Source: Staphylococcus lutrae
GTDB taxonomy: Bacteria > Bacillota > Bacilli > Staphylococcales > Staphylococcaceae
Length of the DNA stretch: 64,000 nucleotides
NCBI RefSeq assembly: GCF_002101335.1
Contig: NZ_CP020773.1
Location: 1,550,001-1,614,000 of the forward strand
Direction: 5' to 3'
Shown: positions 1 through 12,317 of the stretch, piece by piece
Position numbering within the stretch: the first letter of the stretch is position 1
Layout: every line of letters starts with the position of its first letter
Notes under the pieces: model-generated
The model's database searches: none
Seen by the model: only the letters and a program-made list of their open reading frames with translations
Told to the model about the DNA's origin: nothing
Position numbers and translations under genes: made by a program

Positions 1-1
1 A

Positions 2-3000
2 ACGTACGCAGCACCTTTGCGCGTGAAGGTGCGTTTGATCATTAAAGAAACTGGAGAAGTGAAAGACCAAGAAGTATTTATGGGAGACTTCCCATTAATG
101 ACGGAAACAGGTACTTTCGTTATTAACGGGGCAGAGCGTGTTATCGTATCACAATTAGTGCGTTCACCATCTGTTTATTTTAATGAAAAATTAGATAAAA
201 ATGGACGCGTGAACTATGATGCGACCGTTATTCCGAACCGTGGTGCTTGGTTGGAATACGAAACAGATGCGAAAGATGTCGTTTATGTACGTATCGATAG
301 AACGAGAAAGTTACCATTAACTGTGTTATTACGTGCATTAGGCTACTCAACAGATCAAGAAATTATCGAATTAATTGGTGATAATGAGTATTTACGCAAT
401 ACATTGGAAAAAGATAGTACAGAAAATACGGAACAAGCGTTATTGGAGATTTACGAGCGCTTACGTCCAGGTGAGCCACCAACTGTAGAAAATGCGAAAA
501 GCTTGTTATACTCTCGTTTCTTTGACCCTAAACGTTACGATTTAGCAAGTGTAGGCCGATATAAAGCCAACAAAAAACTACATTTGAAACACCGCCTATT
601 CAACCAGAAACTAGCAGAACCGATTGTGAATACGGATACAGGTGAAATTGTTGCTGAAGAAGGCACAGTACTGGATCGTCGTAAATTAGACGAAATCATG
701 GATGTACTCGAAACAAATGCGAATACACAAGTTTATGAACTTCAAAACAGCATTATTGATGAGCCAGTGGAAATTCAATCCATTAAAGTGTATGTCCCTA
801 ATGATGATGAAGCGCGTACAACGACAGTGATTGGTAATGCGTTCCCAGATTCAGAAGTGAAATGTATTACACCGGCAGATATTGTTGCGTCTATGTCTTA
901 CTTCTTTAATTTATTGCATGGTATTGGTTACACAGACGATATCGACCACCTTGGTAATCGTCGTCTACGCTCAGTCGGTGAGTTGTTACAAAACCAATTC
1001 CGCATTGGTTTGTCAAGAATGGAGCGTGTCGTGCGTGAAAGAATGTCAATCCAAGACACAGATTCGATTACACCACAACAATTAATCAATATTCGTCCAG
1101 TCATTGCATCGATTAAAGAGTTTTTTGGTAGTTCTCAATTATCACAATTCATGGACCAAGCGAACCCACTTGCTGAATTAACACATAAGCGTCGTCTATC
1201 TGCCTTAGGGCCAGGTGGTTTAACGCGTGAACGTGCACAAATGGAAGTGCGTGACGTCCATTACTCCCACTACGGGCGTATGTGTCCAATTGAAACACCA
1301 GAGGGTCCGAATATTGGTTTGATCAACTCATTATCAAGTTATGCGCGTGTCAATGAGTTTGGTTTTATCGAGACACCGTACCGAAAAGTAGATATTGAGA
1401 CAAATACGATTACAGACCAAATCGATTACTTAACTGCTGATGAAGAAGACAGTTATGTTGTCGCTCAGGCGAATGCACGTCTCGATGAAAATGGTCGTTT
1501 CTTAGACGATGAGATTGTGTGTCGTTTCCGGGGTAATAACACAACAATGGCCAAAGAAAAAATGGATTACATGGACGTTTCACCTAAGCAGGTTGTTTCT
1601 GCGGCGACAGCATGTATTCCGTTCTTAGAAAACGATGACTCAAACCGTGCCTTAATGGGTGCGAACATGCAACGTCAAGCTGTGCCATTGCTCAACCCAG
1701 AATCTCCATTTGTTGGAACAGGAATGGAGCATGTTGCGGCACGTGATTCAGGGGCAGCTGTGATTTCTAAACATCGTGGACGTGTAGAACATGTTCAGTC
1801 GAGTGAAATTTTGGTGCGTCGTTTAGTAGAAGAAAATGGTGAAGAAGTAGAAAGCGTATTGGATCGTTATCCGTTAGCGAAATTCAAACGTTCGAACTCA
1901 GGAACATGTTACAACCAACGCCCGATTATTGCGAAGGGTGATATCGTAGAAAAAGGTGAAATTCTAGCCGATGGTCCATCTATGGAACTGGGTGAAATGG
2001 CACTTGGACGTAACGTCGTTGTCGGATTCATGACTTGGGACGGTTATAACTATGAGGATGCCGTTATCATGAGTGAACGTCTTGTCAAAGATGATGTCTA
2101 CACTTCTGTTCATATTGAAGAGTATGAATCTGAAGCGCGTGACACGAAACTTGGACCGGAAGAAATCACACGTGATATTCCAAACGTATCGGAAAATGCA
2201 CTGAAAAACTTAGACGATCGCGGTATTGTTTATGTCGGTGCAGAAGTTAAAGATGGTGACATTTTAGTAGGTAAAGTTACGCCAAAAGGTGTAACAGAAT
2301 TAACCGCTGAAGAGCGTTTGTTACATGCTATTTTTGGTGAAAAAGCACGTGAAGTTCGTGATACGTCATTACGTGTTCCACATGGTGCGGGAGGTATTGT
2401 CCTTGACGTAAAAGTGTTCAATCGTGAAGACGGTGATGATTCACTTTCACCAGGTGTAAACCAATTAGTCCGTGTTTACATTGTACAAAAACGTAAAATC
2501 CACGTAGGAGACAAAATGTGTGGTCGTCACGGTAACAAAGGTGTCATCTCTAAAATTGTACCTGAAGAAGATATGCCATATTTACCAGATGGTCGACCGA
2601 TTGATATTATGTTGAACCCACTTGGTGTACCATCACGTATGAATATCGGACAAGTACTCGAGCTTCATTTAGGTATGGCCGCTAAAAACTTAGGCATCCA
2701 TGTTGCGTCACCAGTATTTGATGGTGCCAGCGATGAAGATGTATGGTCAACAATTGAAGAAGCAGGTATGGCACGTGACGGTAAAACCGTACTTTATGAT
2801 GGCCGTACTGGTGAACCATTCGACAACCGTATCTCAGTGGGTGTGATGTACATGTTGAAACTTGCGCACATGGTAGACGATAAACTACACGCACGTTCAA
2901 CTGGACCGTACTCATTAGTGACACAACAACCACTCGGTGGTAAAGCACAGTTTGGTGGTCAAAGATTTGGTGAGATGGAGGTATGGGCACTTGAAGCATA

Positions 3001-3295
3001 TGGTGCAGCATACACATTACAAGAGATTCTCACATACAAATCAGATGACACGGTAGGTCGTGTGAAAACTTATGAAGCCATCGTTAAAGGTGAGAACATC
3101 TCAAGACCTAGCGTTCCAGAATCATTCCGCGTGTTGATGAAAGAATTACAAAGTTTAGGTCTCGATGTTAAAGTGATGGATGAACAAGATAATGAAATTG
3201 AAATGCGCGATTTAGATGATGATGATATGCCAGATCGCAAAGTTAATATTCAACCTTCAAGTGTTCCAGAATCACAAAAAGAAGTGACTGAATAA
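2..3295 (+). CDS. rpoB: RNA polymerase beta subunit, 5' end cut by the window
   Basis: Beta subunit of RNA polymerase, which forms half of the active-site cleft and the rifampicin pocket. The frame is open from base 2, so about 85 N-terminal residues lie outside the window (the S. aureus protein is 1183 residues; 1097 codons are here). An in-frame TTG at 17 is not the true start. The rifampicin-resistance region at about 1117-1215 reads [20 protein letters not shown] and then [12 protein letters not shown], with every commonly mutated residue in the wild-type state, so the strain is predicted rifampicin-susceptible. The lobe, flap and clamp segments continue to an acidic C-terminus. It is followed after 197 bases by rpoC on the same strand. 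Confidence 0.98.
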   Translation, partial: TYAAPLRVKVRLIIKETGEVKDQEVFMGDFPLMTETGTFVINGAERVIVSQLVRSPSVYFNEKLDKNGRVNYDATVIPNRGAWLEYETDAKDVVYVRIDRTRKLPLTVLLRALGYSTDQEIIELIGDNEYLRNTLEKDSTENTEQALLEIYERLRPGEPPTVENAKSLLYSRFFDPKRYDLASVGRYKANKKLHLKHRLFNQKLAEPIVNTDTGEIVAEEGTVLDRRKLDEIMDVLETNANTQVYELQNSIIDEPVEIQSIKVYVPNDDEARTTTVIGNAFPDSEVKCITPADIVASMSYFFNLLHGIGYTDDIDHLGNRRLRSVGELLQNQFRIGLSRMERVVRERMSIQDTDSITPQQLINIRPVIASIKEFFGSSQLSQFMDQANPLAELTHKRRLSALGPGGLTRERAQMEVRDVHYSHYGRMCPIETPEGPNIGLINSLSSYARVNEFGFIETPYRKVDIETNTITDQIDYLTADEEDSYVVAQANARLDENGRFLDDEIVCRFRGNNTTMAKEKMDYMDVSPKQVVSAATACIPFLENDDSNRALMGANMQRQAVPLLNPESPFVGTGMEHVAARDSGAAVISKHRGRVEHVQSSEILVRRLVEENGEEVESVLDRYPLAKFKRSNSGTCYNQRPIIAKGDIVEKGEILADGPSMELGEMALGRNVVVGFMTWDGYNYEDAVIMSERLVKDDVYTSVHIEEYESEARDTKLGPEEITRDIPNVSENALKNLDDRGIVYVGAEVKDGDILVGKVTPKGVTELTAEERLLHAIFGEKAREVRDTSLRVPHGAGGIVLDVKVFNREDGDDSLSPGVNQLVRVYIVQKRKIHVGDKMCGRHGNKGVISKIVPEEDMPYLPDGRPIDIMLNPLGVPSRMNIGQVLELHLGMAAKNLGIHVASPVFDGASDEDVWSTIEEAGMARDGKTVLYDGRTGEPFDNRISVGVMYMLKLAHMVDDKLHARSTGPYSLVTQQPLGGKAQFGGQRFGEMEVWALEAYGAAYTLQEILTYKSDDTVGRVKTYEAIVKGENISRPSVPESFRVLMKELQSLGLDVKVMDEQDNEIEMRDLDDDDMPDRKVNIQPSSVPESQKEVTE

Positions 3296-3300
3296 TCGAG

Positions 3301-3363
3301 AATGATGGGTGGTATGAGTGAAGGGCGAGGGCGTTTTTGTCCTGGCCCCCACCTCACATCATT
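3301..3363 (+). other. Possible RNA hairpin in the rpoB-rpoC spacer
   Basis: The 197-base rpoB-rpoC spacer contains an outer pair AATGATG/CATCATT (3301-3307 with 3357-3363), then GTGG with CCAC and a G-rich/C-rich inner pair. This would fold into an interrupted hairpin in the rpoBC transcript. No long U tract follows, so it is not a clear terminator. It could be a processing or attenuation site; function is inference. Confidence 0.35.
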
Positions 3364-3492
3364 TCAGAAAAGAATCGAAGGCTAACGAGAGGGGTTGGCT
3401 ATCGGTTCGTATCCGATGCTTCAACATTTTAAAGAGTATAATGTAAGTCAATCAACTAGCACAGTTAATTTAAACTAAAGGAGGTAGGCTCC

Positions 3493-6400
3493 TTGATTGA
3501 TGTAAATAAATTTCATTACATGAAAATAGGACTCGCTTCACCTGAAAAAATTCGTTCTTGGTCATATGGTGAGGTTAAAAAGCCAGAAACAATTAACTAT
3601 CGTACGTTAAAACCAGAAAAAGATGGTCTTTTCTGTGAAAGAATTTTTGGACCGACTAAAGACTGGGAATGTAGTTGTGGAAAGTATAAACGTGTACGCT
3701 ATAAAGGCATGATTTGTGACCGTTGTGGTGTAGAAGTGACAAAATCAAAAGTACGTCGTGAACGTATGGGGCACATTGAGCTTGCAGCACCTGTTTCACA
3801 TATTTGGTATTTCAAAGGGATTCCAAGTCGTATGGGACTTTTGTTAGACATGTCGCCACGTGCATTAGAGGAAGTTATTTACTTTGCTTCTTATGTCGTG
3901 GTTGATCCAGGACCAACAGGTTTAGAAAAGAAAACGTTACTTTCAGAAGCAGAATTCCGTGATTATTATGATAAATTCCCAGGTCAATTCACTGCCAAAA
4001 TGGGTGCTGAAGGGATTAAAGATTTATTAGAAGAAATCAATTTGGATGAAGAGTTGAAAATGTTGCGTGATGAGTTAGAGTCGGCAACAGGCCAACGTTT
4101 AACACGTGCGATTAAACGTTTAGAAGTGGTGGAATCATTCCGTAACTCAGGTAATAATCCGGCTTGGATGATTCTTGATGTCCTTCCAATTATCCCACCT
4201 GAAATTCGTCCAATGGTTCAGCTTGATGGTGGACGTTTTGCAACAAGTGATTTGAATGATTTGTACCGTCGTGTCATTAACCGTAATAATCGTTTAAAAC
4301 GTTTATTAGACTTAGGCGCACCTGGTATTATCGTGCAAAACGAAAAACGTATGTTGCAAGAAGCCGTCGATGCATTGATTGATAATGGCCGTAGAGGTCG
4401 TCCGGTGACAGGTCCGGGTAATCGTCCACTCAAATCATTGTCACATATGTTGAAAGGGAAACAAGGGCGTTTCCGTCAAAACTTATTAGGTAAACGTGTA
4501 GACTATTCTGGACGCTCGGTTATCGCTGTAGGACCAAACTTGAAAATGTATCAATGTGGTTTACCTAAAGAAATGGCATTAGAATTGTTTAAACCATTTG
4601 TGATGAAAGAATTGGTTCAACGTGAAATCGCAACAAATATCAAAAATGCGAAAACTAAAATTGAACGCATGGATGACGAAGTATGGGATGTACTGGAAGA
4701 TGTAATCATTGAACATCCTGTATTGTTAAACCGTGCGCCAACGCTTCACAGATTAGGTATCCAAGCATTTGAACCTACGCTAGTGGAAGGGCGTGCTATC
4801 CGATTACATCCACTTGTAACAACGGCTTATAACGCGGACTTTGACGGTGACCAAATGGCGGTTCACGTACCTTTATCAAAAGAAGCACAAGCAGAAGCAC
4901 GTATGTTAATGCTAGCTGCACAAAACATTTTGAACCCTAAAGATGGTAAACCAGTCGTGACGCCATCACAGGATATGGTATTGGGTAACTACTACTTAAC
5001 ATTAGAGCGTAAAGATGCCGTAAATACAGGTATGCTATTTAATGATACAAATGAAGTGATCAAAGCCTATGCGAATGGACATGTTCACTTGCACACGCGT
5101 ATCGGTGTTCAAGCTTCATCTTTCAACAACCCAACATTTACAGAAGAACAAAACCGTAAAATTTTAACAACATCTGTTGGTAAAGTCATCTTTAATGAAA
5201 TTATTCCGGATTCATTCTCGTATATCAATGAACCGACAGCAACTAACTTAGAGAAGAGCACACCAGATAAATATTTTGTCGATGCATCTGAACTTGGTGA
5301 AGGAGGCTTAGCTGCGTATTTTGAAAATACTGAGCTTGTGCCACCATTCAACAAAAAGTTCTTAGGTAATATCATTGCTGAAGTATTTAATCGCTTTAGC
5401 ATTACAGATACGTCGATGATGCTTGACTTAATGAAAGATTTAGGATTCAAGTATTCTTCAAAAGCAGGTATTACGGTTGGTGTTGCGGATATCGTGGTAC
5501 TACCAGATAAACAAGAAATTCTAGACGAATCTGAAAAATTAGTTGAACGTGTACAAAAGCAATTCAACCGTGGTTTATTGACGGAAGAAGAGCGCTACAA
5601 TGCGGTTATTGAAATTTGGACAAACGCAAAAGACAGAATTCAAGCTAAGTTGATGAAGTCTCTTGATAAAACAAACCCAATTTTCATGATGAGTGACTCT
5701 GGTGCCCGTGGTAACGCATCTAACTTCACGCAACTTGCAGGTATGCGTGGATTAATGGCCGCACCATCAGGTAAAATCATCGAATTGCCAATCACATCAT
5801 CATTCCGTGAAGGTTTAACGGTACTAGAGTACTTTATCTCGACGCACGGTGCGCGTAAGGGACTTGCGGATACGGCACTTAAGACTGCGGACTCAGGTTA
5901 CTTAACACGTCGTCTCGTTGACGTGGCACAAGATGTCATCGTCCGTGAAGAAGACTGTGGTACAGATCGTGGCTTGCTCGTTTCAGATATCAAAGAAGGT
6001 ACAGAAATGATTGAACCATTTATCGAGCGGATTGAAGGGCGTTATTCTAAACAAACCGTTCGTCATCCTGAAACGGACAAAGTGATTATTCGTCCTGACG
6101 AGTTGATTACACCTGAAATTGCGAAAGAAATTACAGATGCAGGTATTGAAGAAATGTACATTCGTTCTGCATTTACATGTAACACACGGCATGGTGTATG
6201 TGAAAAATGTTATGGTAAAAACTTAGCGACTGGTGAAAAAGTAGAAGTGGGTGAAGCAGTAGGAACAATTGCTGCACAATCTATCGGTGAACCGGGTACA
6301 CAGTTGACAATGCGTACATTCCATACAGGTGGGGTTGCCGGAAGCGATATTACACAAGGTTTACCACGTATTCAAGAAATTTTCGAAGCGCGTAACCCGA

Positions 6401-7113
6401 AAGGTCAAGCTGTCATTACTGAAATTGAAGGTGTCATCGACAATATTACAGTAGGTAAAGACCGTCAACAAGAAATCGTGGTTAAAGGTGCGAACGAAAC
6501 ACGTGCATACCTTGCTTCAGGTACATCTCGTTTGAAAGTGGAAATTGGACAATCCGTTGCACGCGGTGAAGTCTTAACAGAAGGATCTATCGAGCCGAAA
6601 AACTTCCTTTCTGTCGCTGGTTTAACTGCAACAGAAGAGTACTTGCTGAAAGAAGTTCAAAAAGTTTACCGTATGCAAGGGGTAGAAATCGATGACAAAC
6701 ACGTCGAAGTGATGGTGCGTCAAATGTTGCGTAAAGTACGTATCATTGAAGCAGGAGATACGAAATTGCTTCCAGGTTCATTGGTGGATATTCATAATTT
6801 CACAGATGCAAACCGTGAAGCATTTAAAGAACGTAAGCGTCCAGCAACGGCTAAACCGGTATTGCTTGGTATTACGAAAGCCTCTCTTGAAACAGAAAGC
6901 TTCTTGTCTGCGGCTTCATTCCAAGAAACAACACGTGTGTTAACTGATGCGGCAATTAAAGGTAAACGTGATGACTTGTTAGGTCTTAAAGAAAACGTTA
7001 TTATCGGCAAGTTAATTCCTGCCGGTACAGGTATGAAACGTTACAGTAAAGTCGATATCGAAAAAGACGAATCGAAACAAGCTGGAGCTGAAGAACAAGT
7101 CGTTGTAGACTAA
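3493..7113 (+). CDS. rpoC: RNA polymerase beta' subunit
   Basis: Beta' subunit of RNA polymerase, 1206 residues, close to the S. aureus length. The start is TTG, preceded at 3478-3485 by a strong AAAGGAGG ribosome binding site; the first residues ([14 protein letters not shown]) match staphylococcal RpoC. The first zinc finger has Cys60, Cys62, Cys75 and Cys78. The catalytic magnesium loop NADFDGD is at residues about 447-453. A second Cys cluster ([15 protein letters not shown]) and the trigger-loop/bridge-helix region follow. It is cotranscribed with rpoB. Nothing is unusual apart from the TTG start, which is common in this gene. Confidence 0.98.
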   Translation: MIDVNKFHYMKIGLASPEKIRSWSYGEVKKPETINYRTLKPEKDGLFCERIFGPTKDWECSCGKYKRVRYKGMICDRCGVEVTKSKVRRERMGHIELAAPVSHIWYFKGIPSRMGLLLDMSPRALEEVIYFASYVVVDPGPTGLEKKTLLSEAEFRDYYDKFPGQFTAKMGAEGIKDLLEEINLDEELKMLRDELESATGQRLTRAIKRLEVVESFRNSGNNPAWMILDVLPIIPPEIRPMVQLDGGRFATSDLNDLYRRVINRNNRLKRLLDLGAPGIIVQNEKRMLQEAVDALIDNGRRGRPVTGPGNRPLKSLSHMLKGKQGRFRQNLLGKRVDYSGRSVIAVGPNLKMYQCGLPKEMALELFKPFVMKELVQREIATNIKNAKTKIERMDDEVWDVLEDVIIEHPVLLNRAPTLHRLGIQAFEPTLVEGRAIRLHPLVTTAYNADFDGDQMAVHVPLSKEAQAEARMLMLAAQNILNPKDGKPVVTPSQDMVLGNYYLTLERKDAVNTGMLFNDTNEVIKAYANGHVHLHTRIGVQASSFNNPTFTEEQNRKILTTSVGKVIFNEIIPDSFSYINEPTATNLEKSTPDKYFVDASELGEGGLAAYFENTELVPPFNKKFLGNIIAEVFNRFSITDTSMMLDLMKDLGFKYSSKAGITVGVADIVVLPDKQEILDESEKLVERVQKQFNRGLLTEEERYNAVIEIWTNAKDRIQAKLMKSLDKTNPIFMMSDSGARGNASNFTQLAGMRGLMAAPSGKIIELPITSSFREGLTVLEYFISTHGARKGLADTALKTADSGYLTRRLVDVAQDVIVREEDCGTDRGLLVSDIKEGTEMIEPFIERIEGRYSKQTVRHPETDKVIIRPDELITPEIAKEITDAGIEEMYIRSAFTCNTRHGVCEKCYGKNLATGEKVEVGEAVGTIAAQSIGEPGTQLTMRTFHTGGVAGSDITQGLPRIQEIFEARNPKGQAVITEIEGVIDNITVGKDRQQEIVVKGANETRAYLASGTSRLKVEIGQSVARGEVLTEGSIEPKNFLSVAGLTATEEYLLKEVQKVYRMQGVEIDDKHVEVMVRQMLRKVRIIEAGDTKLLPGSLVDIHNFTDANREAFKERKRPATAKPVLLGITKASLETESFLSAASFQETTRVLTDAAIKGKRDDLLGLKENVIIGKLIPAGTGMKRYSKVDIEKDESKQAGAEEQVVVD

Positions 7114-7143
7114 CCTTGACCCATTCGGTGTACGAATATAAGG

Positions 7144-7164
7144 GAGAGAAGAAAAACTTCTCTC
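7144..7164 (+). terminator. Hairpin after rpoC
   Basis: Perfect 8-base arms GAGAGAAG/CTTCTCTC separated by AAAAA lie 30 bases after the rpoC stop codon. The following sequence is only weakly T-rich, so termination may be partial. Confidence 0.5.
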
Positions 7165-7310
7165 TCTAATGCGGTTAATATTCTAAGATGAGCATGGATG
7201 ACTTGACCTGAAAAAGTGGTTTATCGCTGGCGTTCAGGAGCGTCGTCCGTGGCTTGTTTTAGCAACATTTTTAAATCGTGAGTGGGAATCAAGAATTTTA
7301 TCAATAACTA

Positions 7311-7338
7311 TTGACGAACGTTTTGAGAAAATGATAAT
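7311..7338 (+). promoter_or_regulatory. Sigma-A promoter of the L7Ae-rpsL-rpsG-fusA-tuf cluster
   Basis: TTGACG at 7311-7316 and GATAAT at 7333-7338 with a 16-base spacer (or TAATAT two bases later, spacer 18). It lies 43 bases before the L7Ae-like gene and after the rpoC hairpin, so it is the likely start of the streptomycin operon transcript. Confidence 0.7.
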
Positions 7339-7380
7339 ATAGTAAAGGTTGATGCAAGCAGTACTTTGGAGGATATGAAA

Positions 7381-7635
7381 ATGTCTAATGAAAAAGTCAC
7401 ACGCTTTGACAAACAAGCCTGCGTTGTTGGTTTAAAAGAAACGTTAAAAGCGCTTCGGCAACAACGGGTACGCAAACTGATTATAGGTGAAGATGTAAAT
7501 GTGCATCTACTCGCATGCGTGTTAAGCTTTGCCAATCAAAATAAGATACCGATTGAATTTTTTTCAAGCCAACAAGCGCTTGGAGAATACGTGGGTATCA
7601 ATGTAAAAGCGACAGTCGTTGCTTTGCTGAAGTGA
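7381..7635 (+). CDS. rplGB: L7Ae/L30e-family ribosome-associated protein (YbxF/RplGB-like)
   Basis: Small kink-turn RNA-binding protein of the L7Ae/L30e/S12e/Gadd45 family; the Bacillus YbxF homologue binds K-turn RNA. It is 84 residues from ATG 7381, matching the 84-residue S. aureus protein in this position. The GGAGG at 7368-7372 sits 8 bases before this ATG; upstream in-frame TTG 7366 and ATG 7375 overlap or abut that site and are rejected. The core [15 protein letters not shown] followed by a short strand-helix segment is typical. It is the first gene of the rpsL-rpsG-fusA-tuf cluster. Confidence 0.9.
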   Translation: MSNEKVTRFDKQACVVGLKETLKALRQQRVRKLIIGEDVNVHLLACVLSFANQNKIPIEFFSSQQALGEYVGINVKATVVALLK

Positions 7636-7730
7636 GATTAGTAAGTGAAATACTTACTAAATTTTATTTGACCAAAAAATGAACCACCTGGATGTGTGGG
7701 ATTAAGAAATCAAGAGAGGAGGAAACTTGA

Positions 7731-8144
7731 ATGCCTACTATTAACCAATTAGTACGTAAACCAAGACAAAGCAAAACTAAAAAATCTGATTCACCAGCTT
7801 TAAATAGAGGTTTTAATAGTCAAAAGAAACAATTTACTAAATTGAATTCTCCACAAAAACGTGGCGTATGTACACGTGTGGGTACAATGACACCTAAAAA
7901 ACCAAACTCAGCGTTGCGTAAATATGCACGTGTGCGTTTATCAAATAACATTGAAATCAACGCATACATCCCTGGTATTGGCCACAATTTACAAGAGCAC
8001 AGTGTTGTACTTGTACGTGGTGGACGTGTAAAAGACTTACCAGGTGTGCGTTACCATATCGTTCGTGGTGCTTTAGATACGTCAGGTGTTGACGGTCGTA
8101 TGCAAGGTCGTTCACTTTACGGTACGAAAAAACCTAAAAAATAA
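7731..8144 (+). CDS. rpsL: 30S ribosomal protein S12
   Basis: Ribosomal protein S12, 137 residues, the normal length in staphylococci. It sits at the decoding centre. The conserved loops [11 protein letters not shown] and [13 protein letters not shown] are both present, and the lysines that mutate to give streptomycin resistance are wild type. The C-terminus is lysine-rich (GTKKPKK). The start ATG follows a good AGGAGG site. It precedes rpsG by 80 bases in the str operon. Confidence 0.98.
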   Translation: MPTINQLVRKPRQSKTKKSDSPALNRGFNSQKKQFTKLNSPQKRGVCTRVGTMTPKKPNSALRKYARVRLSNNIEINAYIPGIGHNLQEHSVVLVRGGRVKDLPGVRYHIVRGALDTSGVDGRMQGRSLYGTKKPKK

Positions 8145-8224
8145 GATTAAAAAAATGTAAAAATTCTTTTTAGTCATCTCGCAAGAAATCAAATATATTA
8201 TAATAGGAAGGGAGGACTTATATT

Positions 8225-8695
8225 ATGCCTCGTAAAGGATCAGTACCTAAAAGAGATGTGTTACCAGATCCAATTCACAACTCTAAATTAGTAACAAAAT
8301 TAATCAACAAGATTATGTTAGATGGTAAACGTGGAACTGCTCAACGTATTCTTTATTCAGCATTTGACTTAGTTCAAGAACGTTCTGGTCGTGATGCTAT
8401 GGAAGTTTTCGATGAAGCAATCAACAATATTATGCCAGTACTTGAAGTTAAAGCACGCCGTGTAGGTGGTTCTAACTATCAAGTGCCTGTAGAAGTTCGT
8501 CCAGAGCGTCGTACTACTTTAGGTTTACGTTGGTTAGTAAACTATGCGCGTCTTCGCGGTGAAAAAACGATGGAAGAGCGTTTAGCTAACGAAATCTTAG
8601 ACGCAGCTAACAACACTGGTGGTGCAGTTAAAAAACGTGAGGACACTCACAAAATGGCTGAAGCGAACAAAGCATTTGCGCACTACCGCTGGTAA
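8225..8695 (+). CDS. rpsG: 30S ribosomal protein S7
   Basis: Ribosomal protein S7, 156 residues, a primary 16S rRNA binder that nucleates the 30S head and contacts E-site tRNA. The N-terminus [16 protein letters not shown] and C-terminus [13 protein letters not shown] are family-typical. ATG 8225 follows GGGAGGA. It lies between rpsL and fusA, all on the plus strand. Length and sequence are unremarkable. Confidence 0.98.
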   Translation: MPRKGSVPKRDVLPDPIHNSKLVTKLINKIMLDGKRGTAQRILYSAFDLVQERSGRDAMEVFDEAINNIMPVLEVKARRVGGSNYQVPVEVRPERRTTLGLRWLVNYARLRGEKTMEERLANEILDAANNTGGAVKKREDTHKMAEANKAFAHYRW

Positions 8696-8838
8696 GATAT
8701 TTGCGAATTCCCTGAGCAATTTCCGTATAGTCCCGTCAACTTGCTTTATCGCTTGTGAATGAACTGTGCTATACATGCTTAGGGTAAAGCTATATCTGAT
8801 CATATAATCCTATTATTCTGGAAGGAGAAAGAATACCT

Positions 8839-10920
8839 ATGGGAAGAGATTTTTCTTTAAAGAACACGCGTAATATCGGTATCATGGCACACATTGATGC
8901 AGGTAAAACGACGACGACTGAACGTATTCTTTATTACACTGGACGTATCCATAAAATTGGTGAAACACATGAAGGTGCTTCACAAATGGACTGGATGGAA
9001 CAAGAGCAAGACCGTGGTATTACGATCACTTCAGCCGCTACAACTGCAGCTTGGAAGGGTCACCGTGTTAACATCATCGATACACCAGGACACGTAGACT
9101 TCACAGTAGAAGTTGAACGTTCATTACGTGTACTTGATGGTGCAGTTGCTGTTTTAGACGCACAATCAGGTGTAGAACCACAAACTGAGACAGTTTGGCG
9201 TCAAGCAACAACATACGGCGTACCACGTATCGTATTTGTAAACAAAATGGACAAACTAGGTGCAAACTTTGATTATGCAGTTAGCACACTACATGACCGT
9301 TTACAAGCAAATGCTGCACCAATTCAATTACCAATCGGTGCGGAAGATGATTTCTCAGCAATCATCGACTTAGTCACAATGAAATGTTTCAAATACACGA
9401 ACGACTTAGGAACTGAAATTGAAGAAACTGAAATTCCTGAGGATTATCGTGAGCGTGCAGAAGAAGCACGTGAAGCATTAATTGAAGCTGTTGCTGAAAC
9501 AAATGAAGGTTTAATGGAAAAAATCTTTGAAGAGGAAGAAATCACTGTTGAAGAGCTTAAAGACGCAATCCGTCAAGCGACTACAGACGTTGAATTCTAT
9601 CCGGTTTTATGTGGTACAGCATTCAAAAACAAAGGTGTTCAATTAATGTTGGACGCTGTTATTGATTACCTTCCATCACCTTTAGATGTTAAACCAATCG
9701 TAGGTCATCGTATTGACAACCCTGAAGAAGAAGTTATTGCTAAAGCAGATGATGATGCGGAATTCGCAGCATTAGCGTTTAAAGTAATGACAGACCCTTA
9801 TGTTGGTAAATTAACGTTCTTCCGTGTATACTCAGGAACATTAACTTCAGGTTCATACGTTAAAAACTCAACTAAAGGTAAGCGTGAGCGTGTAGGACGT
9901 ATTTTACAAATGCATGCGAACTCACGTGAGGAGATCAGCAGCGTATACTCTGGTGATATCGCAGCAGCTGTAGGTCTTAAAGATACAGGTACAGGGGATA
10001 CACTTTGTGGAGAGAAAAATGACATCATCCTTGAGTCAATGGAATTCCCAGAGCCAGTTATCCACTTATCAGTTGAACCTAAGTCTAAAGCGGACCAAGA
10101 TAAAATGACTCAAGCGCTTGTTAAACTTCAAGAAGAAGATCCAACTTTCAAAGCGCATACAGATGAAGAAACAGGTCAAGTTATCATTGGTGGTATGGGT
10201 GAGCTTCACCTTGACATCATTGTTGACCGTATGAAGAAAGAATTTAATGTAGAAGCGAATGTGGGTGCACCAATGGTATCTTACCGTGAAACATTCAAAC
10301 AATCTGCAGCCGTTCAAGGTAAATTCTCTCGTCAATCTGGTGGTCGTGGTCAATATGGTGATGTTCACATCGAATTCACACCAAACGAAACTGGCGCAGG
10401 CTTTGAGTTTGAAAATGCTATCGTTGGTGGTGTTGTTCCTCGTGAATACATTCCATCAGTTGAACAAGGTCTTAAAGACGCAATGGAAAATGGTGTATTA
10501 GCAGGTTATCCATTAATTGATGTAAAAGCAAAATTATTTGACGGTTCATACCATGATGTCGATTCATCTGAAATGGCCTTCAAAATTGCTGCATCTTTAG
10601 CGCTTAAAGAAGCTGCTAAAAAATGTGATCCTGTTATCTTAGAACCGATGATGAAAGTTACTATCGAAATGCCTGAAGAATACATGGGTGATATCATGGG
10701 TGACGTTACAGCACGTCGTGGCCGTGTAGACGGTATGGAAGCACGTGGTAACGCACAAGTGGTTAATGCATATGTTCCACTTTCAGAAATGTTTGGTTAC
10801 GCAACTTCATTACGTTCTAATACACAAGGTCGTGGTACTTACACAATGTACTTCGATCACTACGCAGAAGTACCTAAATCAATTTCTGAGGAAATCATCA
10901 AAAAGAATAAAGGGGCTTAA
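8839..10920 (+). CDS. fusA: Elongation factor G
   Basis: Translocation GTPase EF-G, 693 residues, the same length as S. aureus FusA. G1 loop [10 protein letters not shown]3 DTPGH and G4 NKMD are visible in the N-terminal domain, followed by domains II-V. The fusidic-acid region around [16 protein letters not shown] is wild type, with no obvious resistance change. The start ATG follows GGAAGGAGA. The 147-base gap to tuf contains a CATGATTTCTCTCATG/CATGAGAG self-complementary region. Confidence 0.98.
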   Translation: MGRDFSLKNTRNIGIMAHIDAGKTTTTERILYYTGRIHKIGETHEGASQMDWMEQEQDRGITITSAATTAAWKGHRVNIIDTPGHVDFTVEVERSLRVLDGAVAVLDAQSGVEPQTETVWRQATTYGVPRIVFVNKMDKLGANFDYAVSTLHDRLQANAAPIQLPIGAEDDFSAIIDLVTMKCFKYTNDLGTEIEETEIPEDYRERAEEAREALIEAVAETNEGLMEKIFEEEEITVEELKDAIRQATTDVEFYPVLCGTAFKNKGVQLMLDAVIDYLPSPLDVKPIVGHRIDNPEEEVIAKADDDAEFAALAFKVMTDPYVGKLTFFRVYSGTLTSGSYVKNSTKGKRERVGRILQMHANSREEISSVYSGDIAAAVGLKDTGTGDTLCGEKNDIILESMEFPEPVIHLSVEPKSKADQDKMTQALVKLQEEDPTFKAHTDEETGQVIIGGMGELHLDIIVDRMKKEFNVEANVGAPMVSYRETFKQSAAVQGKFSRQSGGRGQYGDVHIEFTPNETGAGFEFENAIVGGVVPREYIPSVEQGLKDAMENGVLAGYPLIDVKAKLFDGSYHDVDSSEMAFKIAASLALKEAAKKCDPVILEPMMKVTIEMPEEYMGDIMGDVTARRGRVDGMEARGNAQVVNAYVPLSEMFGYATSLRSNTQGRGTYTMYFDHYAEVPKSISEEIIKKNKGA

Positions 10921-11067
10921 TCATTCTGAACCCTACTGTTTTTTAAATTGATTTTTTCTAAGAAATGATTTATAAAGGAAATAACATGATTTCTCTCATG
11001 TTGGTGAGAAACTTTCATGAGAGATATTAAAATAATTAATTCTTAATCAAAGAGGAGAGATTTTATA

Positions 11068-12255
11068 ATGGCAAAAGAAAAATTCGATCGCTCAAAAGAA
11101 CATGCCAATATCGGTACTATCGGTCACGTTGACCATGGTAAAACAACTTTAACAGCGGCTATCGCAACTGTATTAGCAAAACATGGTGACTCTGTTGCAC
11201 AATCATACGACATGATCGACAACGCACCAGAAGAAAAAGAACGTGGTATCACAATCAATACTTCACACATCGAATACCAAACTGAAAAACGTCACTATGC
11301 ACACGTTGACTGCCCAGGTCACGCGGACTATGTTAAAAACATGATTACTGGTGCGGCTCAAATGGACGGTGGTATCTTGGTAGTATCAGCTGCTGATGGT
11401 CCAATGCCACAAACTCGTGAGCACATTCTTTTATCACGTAACGTAGGTGTACCTGCATTAGTTGTATTCTTAAACAAAGTTGACATGGTTGACGATGAAG
11501 AATTATTAGAATTAGTTGAAATGGAAGTACGTGACTTATTATCTGAATACGACTTCCCAGGTGATGACGTTCCTGTAATCGCTGGTTCAGCATTAAAAGC
11601 TTTAGAAGGCGACCCACAATACGAAGAAAAAATCTTAGAACTAATGGATGCGGTTGACACTTACATTCCAACACCAGACCGTGACTCAGACAAACCATTC
11701 ATGATGCCGATTGAGGACGTTTTCTCAATTACTGGTCGTGGTACAGTAGCGACAGGCCGTGTTGAACGTGGTCAAATCAAAGTTGGTGACGAAGTAGAAA
11801 TCATCGGTTTAACTGAAGAATCTTCTAAAACAACTGTTACTGGTGTAGAAATGTTCCGTAAGTTATTAGACTACGCTGAAGCTGGAGACAACATTGGTGC
11901 TTTATTACGTGGTGTTGCACGTGAAGACATCAACCGTGGTCAAGTTTTAGCAGCACCTGGTTCAATCACACCACATACAAAATTTAAAGCGGAAGTTTAC
12001 GTATTATCAAAAGACGAAGGTGGTCGTCATACACCATTCTTCTCTAACTACCGCCCACAATTCTATTTCCGTACAACTGACGTAACAGGTGTTGTTAATT
12101 TACCAGAAGGTACTGAAATGGTAATGCCTGGTGACAACGTTGAAATGGAAGTTGAATTAATTTCACCAATCGCTATCGAAGACGGTACACGTTTCTCAAT
12201 CCGTGAAGGTGGACGTACTGTAGGATCAGGCGTTGTTACTGAAATCGAAAAATAA
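11068..12255 (+). CDS. tuf: Elongation factor Tu
   Basis: EF-Tu, which carries aminoacyl-tRNA to the ribosome; 395 residues. GHVDHGKTT (P-loop), DCPGHADY (G3) and NKVD (G4) are all present, with the conserved C-terminal beta-barrel domains ending [13 protein letters not shown] 11068 follows GAGGAGAG. It ends the str cluster and is followed 16 bases later by a strong terminator. Codon use is highly biased, as expected for an abundant protein. Confidence 0.98.
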   Translation: MAKEKFDRSKEHANIGTIGHVDHGKTTLTAAIATVLAKHGDSVAQSYDMIDNAPEEKERGITINTSHIEYQTEKRHYAHVDCPGHADYVKNMITGAAQMDGGILVVSAADGPMPQTREHILLSRNVGVPALVVFLNKVDMVDDEELLELVEMEVRDLLSEYDFPGDDVPVIAGSALKALEGDPQYEEKILELMDAVDTYIPTPDRDSDKPFMMPIEDVFSITGRGTVATGRVERGQIKVGDEVEIIGLTEESSKTTVTGVEMFRKLLDYAEAGDNIGALLRGVAREDINRGQVLAAPGSITPHTKFKAEVYVLSKDEGGRHTPFFSNYRPQFYFRTTDVTGVVNLPEGTEMVMPGDNVEMEVELISPIAIEDGTRFSIREGGRTVGSGVVTEIEK

Positions 12256-12271
12256 TCTATATGTTATAGAT

Positions 12272-12306
12272 AAAAAAGAGTTGGCGTTTTTCGCCAGCTC
12301 TTTTTT
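12272..12306 (+). terminator. Strong terminator between tuf and the M20 peptidase gene
   Basis: AAAAAAGAGTTGGCG pairs with CGCCAGCTCTTTTTT around a short T-rich loop. A-tract and T-tract on both sides make it usable in both directions, serving tuf (+) and the convergent amidohydrolase gene (-). Confidence 0.9.
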
Positions 12307-12317
12307 GATTCGATCAT

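Noticed and set aside
5109..5567. 152-codon minus-strand frame inside rpoC
   Set aside because: It lies wholly within a conserved gene on the other strand and has no binding site or family features.
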